Source: an uncultured Eubacteriales bacterium (GTDB lineage Bacteria; Bacillota; Clostridia; Oscillospirales; Oscillospiraceae). From it: a stretch of 5,519 nucleotides of DNA. Of the stretch, positions 4,775 to 5,519 are shown one piece after another; the first letter of the stretch is position 1, and each line of letters starts with the position of its first letter. Location: contig URSX01000105.1 in the NCBI GenBank assembly GCA_900550615.1, positions 1-5,519 of the forward strand. Reading direction: 5' to 3'. The translations under genes and the position numbers were made by a program. Below the pieces are notes generated by a model. It had not been told where the DNA came from and did not search any database. It saw nothing but the letters and a program-made list of their open reading frames with translations.

Positions 4775-5344
4775 TTATTTCCCGAAGTAGCGCTTCAGCA
4801 GGCCCTCGAAAGCCTTGCCATGGCGGGCTTCGTCACGAGCCATCTCATGGACAGTGTCGTGGATAGCGTCCAGGTTGTACTTCTTGGCCAGCTTGGCCAG
4901 CTCGAACTTGCCCATGGTGGCACCGTTCTCGGCATCTACGCGCATCTGCAGGTTCTTCTCGGTGGAGTCGGTGATGACTTCGCCCAGGAGCTCGGCAAAC
5001 TTGGCGGCGTGCTCGGCCTCCTCCAGGCCGGCCTTCTCCCAGTACAGACCGATCTCGGGATAGCCCTCGCGGTGAGCCACACGGGCCATAGCCAGGTACA
5101 TACCCACTTCGCTGCACTCACCCTCGAAGTTAGCGCGCAGACCGTCGATGATCTCCTTGCGCACTTCCTCGGGGACATCGTTGCCGAAGGACTTGCCTAC
5201 GCCTACCACATGCTCGGCAGCCCAGGACTTCTCTTCCTTCTGCTCGATAAACTTGTCAGCACCCACATGGCACACGGGGCACTCAGCGGGAGGGGTGTCA
5301 CCCTCGTGCACATAACCGCAAACAGAACATACCCATTTCTTCAT
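4775..5344 (-). CDS. rbr: Reverse rubrerythrin (N-terminal rubredoxin domain)
   Basis: This 189-residue protein scavenges hydrogen peroxide in anaerobes, reducing it to water at a diiron site with electrons delivered through a rubredoxin-type iron. Domain order is reversed from classical rubrerythrin. The Cys4 iron site comes first (Cys6, Cys9, Cys22, Cys25 in CSVCG and CPVC), then a four-helix ferritin-like domain from about residue 55. Likely diiron ligands are a Glu in the EGECSE stretch (74-79), E109-x-x-H112, Glu139, and E172-x-x-H175. All expected motifs are present, so it should be active. The start at 5344 is chosen because the rubredoxin domain begins there and AAGGAGG (5360-5354) lies 9 nt upstream; an in-frame ATG 34 codons earlier would only translate the leader. 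The gene stands alone with its own promoter and terminator. Automated annotation may call it 'NADH peroxidase'; the electron donor cannot be told from sequence. Confidence 0.93.
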   Translation of the reverse strand: MKKWVCSVCGYVHEGDTPPAECPVCHVGADKFIEQKEEKSWAAEHVVGVGKSFGNDVPEEVRKEIIDGLRANFEGECSEVGMYLAMARVAHREGYPEIGLYWEKAGLEEAEHAAKFAELLGEVITDSTEKNLQMRVDAENGATMGKFELAKLAKKYNLDAIHDTVHEMARDEARHGKAFEGLLKRYFGK

Positions 5345-5370
5345 TGTAAAGTTCCTCCTTATTATGATTT

Positions 5371-5382
5371 GGGCCGAAGCCC
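5371..5382 (-). promoter_or_regulatory. UUCG-tetraloop hairpin in the rubrerythrin leader
   Basis: The minus strand reads GGGC-TTCG-GCCC. In RNA this is a C(UUCG)G tetraloop hairpin, among the most stable small hairpins known. It sits 10 nt upstream of the ribosome binding site in a leader of about 54 nt, so it should leave the site open. It may protect the messenger 5' end; there is no U-run, so it is not a terminator. Confidence 0.6.
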
Positions 5383-5404
5383 GTTTTTCTCTTGCTGTGA
5401 TTGT

Positions 5405-5413
5405 AGTATACCA
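5405..5413 (-). promoter_or_regulatory. Extended -10 promoter of rubrerythrin
   Basis: The minus strand reads TGGTATACT (5413-5405), an extended -10 with TATACT. The sequence 17 bp upstream (TTCTGG, 5433-5428) is a poor -35, in keeping with an extended -10 or an activator-dependent promoter. The start would be near 5398. Confidence 0.6.
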
Positions 5414-5425
5414 CAAGAATTCCGC

Positions 5426-5456
5426 TTCCAGAAGTTGCTTTTGCAACTTTTTGGAA
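5426..5456. repeat. 31-bp imperfect palindrome upstream of rubrerythrin
   Basis: TTCCA (5426-5430) pairs with TGGAA (5452-5456), and inside them AAGTTGC (5432-5438) pairs with GCAACTT (5443-5449) around a TTTT centre. It covers and extends upstream of the weak -35, a usual place for a regulator. It does not match the PerR box pattern TTATAATnATTATAA. On the plus strand it resembles a terminator (stem then TTTTT), but no plus-strand gene precedes it, so an operator is more likely. Confidence 0.5.
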
Positions 5457-5495
5457 AATTTTTTGTGAATTTGAGAAAATATTCCGCCATCTCTT

Positions 5496-5507
5496 AAAAA
5501 GGCCCCC
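5496..5507 (-). terminator. Possible 3' half of a terminator from a gene beyond the right edge
   Basis: On the minus strand this reads GGGGGCCTTTTT, like the descending arm and U-run of a rho-independent terminator. The matching 5' arm (GGCCCCC) would lie outside the window, so the hairpin cannot be confirmed. Confidence 0.25.
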
Positions 5508-5519
5508 TTGCACCCCCTC

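Noticed and set aside
5345..5446. N-terminal extension of rubrerythrin by 34 codons
   Set aside because: The extension spans the predicted promoter and ribosome binding site, and the conserved rubredoxin domain begins at the inner ATG.
4658..5497. Plus-strand open frame (279 codons) starting just after the small peptide
   Set aside because: It has no ribosome binding site, reads straight through the strong terminator at 4719-4752, and is antisense to rubrerythrin.

Overview
The window looks like chromosome of an anaerobic, fairly GC-rich Firmicute, most likely a gut Clostridia/Oscillospiraceae-type bacterium. This is inferred from strong AGGAGG-type ribosome binding sites, sigma-A promoters in AT-rich gaps between GC-rich genes, a 'reverse' rubrerythrin, a CmpB-family membrane protein and a clostridial-style Mrp with an N-terminal cysteine cluster. 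No tRNA, IS element or CRISPR array was seen.

Left edge (1-277): a non-coding divergent promoter region. On the minus strand there is a perfect TTGACA-N17-TATAAT promoter with a long A-tract behind it. It fires leftward into a leader carrying a boxA-like sequence, which may be the start of an rRNA operon just outside the window. On the plus strand an extended -10 promoter drives a leader of about 125 nt, rich in GCCTG/CAGGC inverted repeats, that precedes a TTG-started gene.

Centre (278-4109): three co-directional genes. The first is a YhaN/SbcC-like coiled-coil ATPase with a transmembrane hairpin in its middle. It is followed after 21 nt by a CmpB-family (PF06541) polytopic membrane protein with a long coiled-coil tail, and after another 52 nt by an Mrp/NBP35-type Fe-S carrier ATPase. 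The first two are probably one operon and may form a membrane-bound assembly. Mrp may be read from the same transcript or from a weak local promoter. A 13-bp perfect hairpin separates this block from the convergent gene.

Regulatory island (4191-4752): a small XRE-family repressor on the minus strand, of lower GC than its neighbours, faces a compact divergent unit on the plus strand. The two are separated by an AT-rich promoter region with two operator-like repeats sharing AATACTAT. The plus-strand unit has a good promoter, a strong ribosome binding site, a 23-codon hydrophobic peptide ORF, a structured 3' region and a strong terminator, giving a predicted transcript of about 200 nt. This repressor/peptide pair is the best candidate for something undescribed here.

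Right side (4775-5519): a reverse rubrerythrin on the minus strand (peroxide defence in anaerobes), with a very stable UUCG hairpin in its leader, an extended -10 promoter, and a 31-bp imperfect palindrome just upstream that could be an operator. The extreme right edge may hold half of a terminator from a gene outside the window.
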